From the NCBI GenBank assembly GCA_002429595.1, contig DJAM01000021.1:1-9823 (forward strand): DNA of 9,823 nucleotides, read 5' to 3'. The notes beneath the pieces were generated by a model, which saw only the letters and a program-made list of their open reading frames with translations, did not search any database and was not told the DNA's origin. The stretch's first letter is position 1, and the number at the start of each line of letters is the position of its first letter. Position numbers and translations under genes: made by a program. This DNA is from Coxiellaceae bacterium UBA6002 (lineage in GTDB: Bacteria; Pseudomonadota; Gammaproteobacteria; UBA6002). This document shows positions 7,439-9,823 of this stretch, one piece after another.

Positions 7439-7466
7439 TTGGCATTTTATCATGGATTGATATAAT
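7439..7466 (+). promoter_or_regulatory. Promoter of the phosphofructokinase gene
   Basis: TTGGCA (7439-7444, five of six) and a perfect TATAAT (7461-7466) are separated by 16 bp, with TGA just before the -10 (extended -10). The predicted start near 7473 gives a leader of about 119 bases that contains the whole palindromic element at 7493-7569. Confidence 0.72.
7444..7452 (-). promoter_or_regulatory. Extended -10 of the mpl-ubiX promoter
   Basis: On the - strand, TGATAAAAT (7452-7444) is an extended -10 (TGN plus TAAAAT, five of six). No good -35 box lies 16-18 bp upstream, as expected for extended -10 promoters. The predicted start is near 7437, about 20 bases before the ATG at 7417. It lies inside the divergent + strand promoter. 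Confidence 0.5.
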
Positions 7467-7492
7467 CCCTACAGTTCAAAACATACCTGCAA

Positions 7493-7569
7493 TTGTCATT
7501 CCCGCGCAGGCGGGAATCCATGCTTTTAGCTGCACTTAACATGGATTCCCGCCTGCGCGGGAATGACAA
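7493..7569. repeat. Palindromic element, copy 2 (complete)
   Basis: Two perfectly complementary 30-bp arms (7493-7522 and 7540-7569) flank a 17-bp centre (7523-7539). Each arm contains ATTCCC-8N-GGGAAT, itself an 8-bp stem with a four-base loop (GCAG in the left arm, CTGC in the right). The centre CTTTTAGCTGCACTTAA is in the opposite orientation to the one at 8953-8969 (shared core AGCTGCAC). TGCAAT occurs on both sides (7488-7493 and 7571-7576), a possible target duplication. A TTG at 7493 opens a misleading N-terminal extension of the phosphofructokinase reading frame. Confidence 0.95.
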
Positions 7570-7591
7570 ATGCAATAAGAAAGGAATAATC

Positions 7592-8854
7592 ATGCCAAAG
7601 AACATTTTTTATGCGCAATCTGGCGGCCCCACTGCAGTAATCAACACCTCCGCTTGCGGTGTCATTGAAGCCGCTCGCGCTAATGCAGGTCAAATCGGCA
7701 AAGTGTTAGTCGGTAAAAACGGTATTATTGGAGCTTTAACCGAAGAACTCATCGATACGAGTTTTGACACTGATCAAGCCATTGCGAGTTTAAAATATAC
7801 CCCCACAGCAAGTGTGTTTGGCACGTGTCGTTACAAGCTCAAGGGTCTAGAAGAAAATAAAGAACAATATGAACGATTGATCGAAGTCTTTGCTGCCCAC
7901 GATATTGGCTATTTCTTTTATAATGGTGGCGGCGACTCTCAAGATACCGCCCACAAAGTCTCATTAATGGGTCAGAAATTGGGATACCCATTAGTCTGTA
8001 TCGGTATTCCAAAAACGGTAGATAACGATCTAGCTTTTACCGATACCTGCCCTGGATTTGGCTCAGTAGCTAAATACATTGCAGTTTCTACACTAGAAGC
8101 GGGTATGGATGTACTCGGAATGGCAGCCACTTCAACAAAAGTATTCATTATGGAAGTTATGGGCCGCCACGCGGGTTGGATAGCCGCTGCCTCAGGCCTT
8201 GCTGGGCAAAGTAGATCACAGCCGCCGCACATTATTCTCTTCCCAGAAATTCCCTTTGAAGAGCGGCGATTCTTAGACAACGTCGATCATTTTGTGAAAA
8301 AAGAAGGTTACTGTGTCGTCATCGTTTCAGAAGGTGTAAAAAACCAAGAAGGTCAATTTTTAGCAGAAAGCGGTTCTAAAGATGCCTTTGGTCACGCCCA
8401 ATTAGGCGGCGTCGCACCCTTTATCGCGCAATTAATCAAAGACAAACTCAAGCATAAAAACCATTGGGCGGTTCCTGATTATTTACAAAGATCGGCAAGA
8501 CACATTGCCTCAAAAACTGATGTTGACCAAGCTTATTCTCTTGGAAAAGCAGCAATCGAATATGCGCTTCGAGGCGAAAGCGATATTATGCTGACCGTAG
8601 AACGTTTAGCAGCACATCCATATCAGTGGCGAGTTGGCTCCGCCCCCTTAGAACAAGTCGCCAATGTTGAGCGTAAAATGCCGCGTGATTTTATCACTGA
8701 TGATGGCTATGGCATTACGGACGCTTGCCGTGAGTATTTACTGCCCTTAATCCAGGGTGAGGATTATCCGCCTTATTATGCAGGGCTACCTGAGTATGCG
8801 AAATTGCAAAACAAGATGGTTGCCAAGAAGTTGGAAACTGAATTCAGCATATAA
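7592..8854 (+). CDS. pfp: Pyrophosphate-dependent-type 6-phosphofructokinase
   Basis: Phosphorylates fructose 6-phosphate; the active-site signature favours pyrophosphate over ATP as donor, which makes the step reversible in glycolysis and gluconeogenesis. The 420-residue protein has an N-terminal SGGPTAVIN (10-18), GGGDS (112-116), PKTVDND (140-146) and MGRHAG (190-195). D115 occupies the place of E. coli Gly104, and K141 replaces the Gly of PGTIDND; both are known markers of PPi use. D144 is the expected catalytic base. G114 stands where ATP enzymes have the Asp of GGDGS. The ATG at 7592 is chosen for AAGGA (7581-7585) six bases upstream; reading frame upstream of it (to 7493) is repeat sequence. 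It has its own promoter, and a repeat copy lies in its leader and another follows it. Confidence 0.9.
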   Translation: MPKNIFYAQSGGPTAVINTSACGVIEAARANAGQIGKVLVGKNGIIGALTEELIDTSFDTDQAIASLKYTPTASVFGTCRYKLKGLEENKEQYERLIEVFAAHDIGYFFYNGGGDSQDTAHKVSLMGQKLGYPLVCIGIPKTVDNDLAFTDTCPGFGSVAKYIAVSTLEAGMDVLGMAATSTKVFIMEVMGRHAGWIAAASGLAGQSRSQPPHIILFPEIPFEERRFLDNVDHFVKKEGYCVVIVSEGVKNQEGQFLAESGSKDAFGHAQLGGVAPFIAQLIKDKLKHKNHWAVPDYLQRSARHIASKTDVDQAYSLGKAAIEYALRGESDIMLTVERLAAHPYQWRVGSAPLEQVANVERKMPRDFITDDGYGITDACREYLLPLIQGEDYPPYYAGLPEYAKLQNKMVAKKLETEFSI

Positions 8855-8883
8855 TATGTTGTCTTGGGAAAACCAGGAACCTT

Positions 8884-8924
8884 GTCATTCCCGCATTTTG
8901 AGTGTCATTCCCGCATTTTTGAGT
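8884..8924 (+). repeat. Tandem terminal half-units beside repeat copy 3
   Basis: GTCATTCCCGC occurs at 8884-8894 and 8904-8914, then again as the start of the full element at 8925-8935. The two extra units are followed by ATTTTGAGT and ATTTTTGAGT, giving periods of 20 and 21 bp. They lie just after the phosphofructokinase stop codon. Confidence 0.85.
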
Positions 8925-8998
8925 GTCATTCCCGCGAAAGCGGGAATCCATGTTATGTGCAGCTGGAAACATAGATTCCCGCTTTCGCGGGAATGACA
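8924..8998. repeat. Palindromic element, copy 3 (complete)
   Basis: Arms of 29 bp (8924-8952 and 8970-8998) pair with one mismatch around a 17-bp centre (TTATGTGCAGCTGGAAA, 8953-8969). The left arm holds an 8-bp stem ATTCCCGC/GCGGGAAT closed by GAAA (8928-8947); the right arm holds the complementary TTTC form (8975-8994). It lies between the phosphofructokinase and the last gene. No run of T follows, so it is not a standard intrinsic terminator, though an RNA of it would form a strong hairpin. Translating it in either direction gives spurious short reading frames. Confidence 0.95.
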
Positions 8999-9071
8999 TT
9001 GCTGGGTTTAATACTTCCTTAATTCCCACATGGTAAGTTTGCTTCACCAAATCGACAACGCTAGGAATATC

Positions 9072-9752
9072 ATGAAAACTATCGACATACTCAAGGCATT
9101 TTTAAAAAGTGCCGCACTTGCTACAGGGACCACGATTGCCGCAGAAGGGGGAACAGCCTTTTATACGTCGGTCTCGACGATGGCAACTTCCTATTCAACA
9201 GATGGGAATATATGTCTTCAGCAATTTACGAAGAAAGCCGAACAAGATGTTCATCGTGTCCTATACACTTTGCTAGCCTTTGCACCTACCTTTTTATTTA
9301 GCGCACTTTATTTTCTATACAAAGCGAGAAATCGATCAGACTATGAAACGCTTGAGGAGTCCGATTCACAAGGTGCCTGTGCATTTTTTAGGAATCCTTT
9401 TTCAGCTCAACACCCGATAGCAAAGACAGTTATGGTGTTCCTTGGCCCACTCATGGCAGGTTTGGCACTCATTGGTATTGTCTACGCGCCTATTATGCTA
9501 GCCTTAGGCGGTCCTGACAAAAGAGCTATACCAGCTGACCAGTGTCATGACGATATAAAATCTGGGGATGCACTGATTTTACTTTATGCTTCCTGCACAC
9601 TCGTAATTGCCCTTGTGACCAGCCTATGCGTGACCCTTGCCAGTTGCGAGTCAGCTACGTCACCCTCAACAAGCGACCGAAATAATACCCCAGAAGGAAA
9701 AGCAGCCACACCCTTCAGACTGGGACTTGCTCCAACGGACGATAATCTTTAA
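9072..9752 (+). CDS. Hypothetical membrane protein, three predicted helices
   Basis: I do not recognise this 226-residue protein. Three strongly hydrophobic segments are visible at about 63-84, 119-145 and 166-191. An N-terminal stretch (about 10-38) is rich in small residues and Ser/Thr and only mildly hydrophobic, so it may be a weak signal or an amphipathic helix. The tail from 192 is polar and Ser/Thr/Asn/Pro-rich. Cysteines at 48, 103, 158, 175, 186 and 192 show no metal-site pattern. AGGAA (9063-9067) four bases before the ATG at 9072 decides the start; a frame open from 9030 would add 14 residues without a binding site. The gene is bounded by repeat copies on both sides, and I see no clear promoter in 8999-9060. 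It looks accessory or lineage-specific; the function is unknown. Confidence 0.65.
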   Translation: MKTIDILKAFLKSAALATGTTIAAEGGTAFYTSVSTMATSYSTDGNICLQQFTKKAEQDVHRVLYTLLAFAPTFLFSALYFLYKARNRSDYETLEESDSQGACAFFRNPFSAQHPIAKTVMVFLGPLMAGLALIGIVYAPIMLALGGPDKRAIPADQCHDDIKSGDALILLYASCTLVIALVTSLCVTLASCESATSPSTSDRNNTPEGKAATPFRLGLAPTDDNL

Positions 9753-9804
9753 TTTTAAGGGGCTATAAAGAGCTTGAAACGGAGTTTTAGCGTTTGATCC
9801 AATC

Positions 9805-9823
9805 TGTCATTCCCGCGCAGGCG
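9805..9823 (+). repeat. Palindromic element, copy 4 (cut by window end)
   Basis: TGTCATTCCCGCGCAGGCG is identical to the first 19 bases of the left arm of copy 2 (from 7494). The rest lies beyond the window. It starts 53 bases after the stop of the membrane protein gene; the bases between (9753-9804) show no clear terminator. Confidence 0.85.

Noticed and set aside
7493..7591. N-terminal extension of the phosphofructokinase from a TTG at 7493
   Set aside because: The extra 33 residues are the translation of the inverted repeat; a clear binding site and ATG are at 7581-7594.
8884..8998. CRISPR-like tandem array
   Set aside because: Units are only 11 bp conserved with 20-21 bp periods and the same filler; no unique spacers, no cas genes, and the sequence belongs to the dispersed palindrome family.
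8924..8998. Intrinsic terminator of the phosphofructokinase gene
   Set aside because: The hairpin is strong but no U-rich tract follows either stem on either strand; it is a dispersed repeat also found in a gene leader.
8757..9050. Short reading frames on both strands around 8757-9050
   Set aside because: They come from the repeat, whose arms stay open in several frames, and overlap the end of the phosphofructokinase; no ribosome binding sites or family features.

Overview
This window looks like chromosomal DNA of a moderately AT-rich gammaproteobacterium. The gene content (dat-ybeD-lipB-lipA, mpl-ubiX, a PPi-type phosphofructokinase, and a DedA/PAP2/LssY-type fusion like the Legionella LssY family) would fit Legionellales (Legionella/Coxiella relatives). 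That placement is inferred from gene content and style, not shown by a marker gene.

Layout. Bases 1-70 hold the right part of a palindromic repeat. Then come two + strand genes: a D-amino acid aminotransferase (92-943) and the small YbeD/DUF493 protein (997-1266). A 135-residue protein of unknown function lies on the - strand (1268-1675), tail to tail with ybeD. A divergent promoter region (about 1676-1832) separates it from a tight + strand operon: lipB, lipA and a 671-residue membrane protein joining DedA, PAP2 phosphatase and LssY-type C-terminal regions (1833-5461). This operon overlaps tail to tail by 30 bp with the - strand pair mpl-ubiX (7417-5432). Overlapping divergent promoters at about 7439-7466 serve mpl and, on the + strand, a pyrophosphate-type 6-phosphofructokinase (7592-8854). 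The window ends with an unrecognised three-helix membrane protein (9072-9752).

Functionally the genes cover protein lipoylation (LipB, LipA), peptidoglycan precursor supply and recycling (D-amino acid aminotransferase, Mpl), probable polyprenyl-phosphate or phospholipid handling (DedA-PAP2), prenylated-FMN production for ubiquinone synthesis (UbiX), and reversible glycolysis (PFK). It is mostly housekeeping; the accessory parts are the 135-residue protein, the final membrane protein and the repeats.

The most unusual structure is a repeat family with four copies (two cut by the window ends): about 75-bp inverted-repeat elements with two roughly 30-bp arms around a constant 17-bp centre. Each arm is itself a 20-bp hairpin of the form ATTCCC-8N-GGGAAT. 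Arms match within an element but differ between elements, the centre has a conserved asymmetric core, and two elements carry extra tandem copies of the terminal 11 bp. One complete copy sits in the predicted 5' untranslated leader of the PFK gene. No CRISPR array, tRNA, rRNA or insertion sequence was seen.
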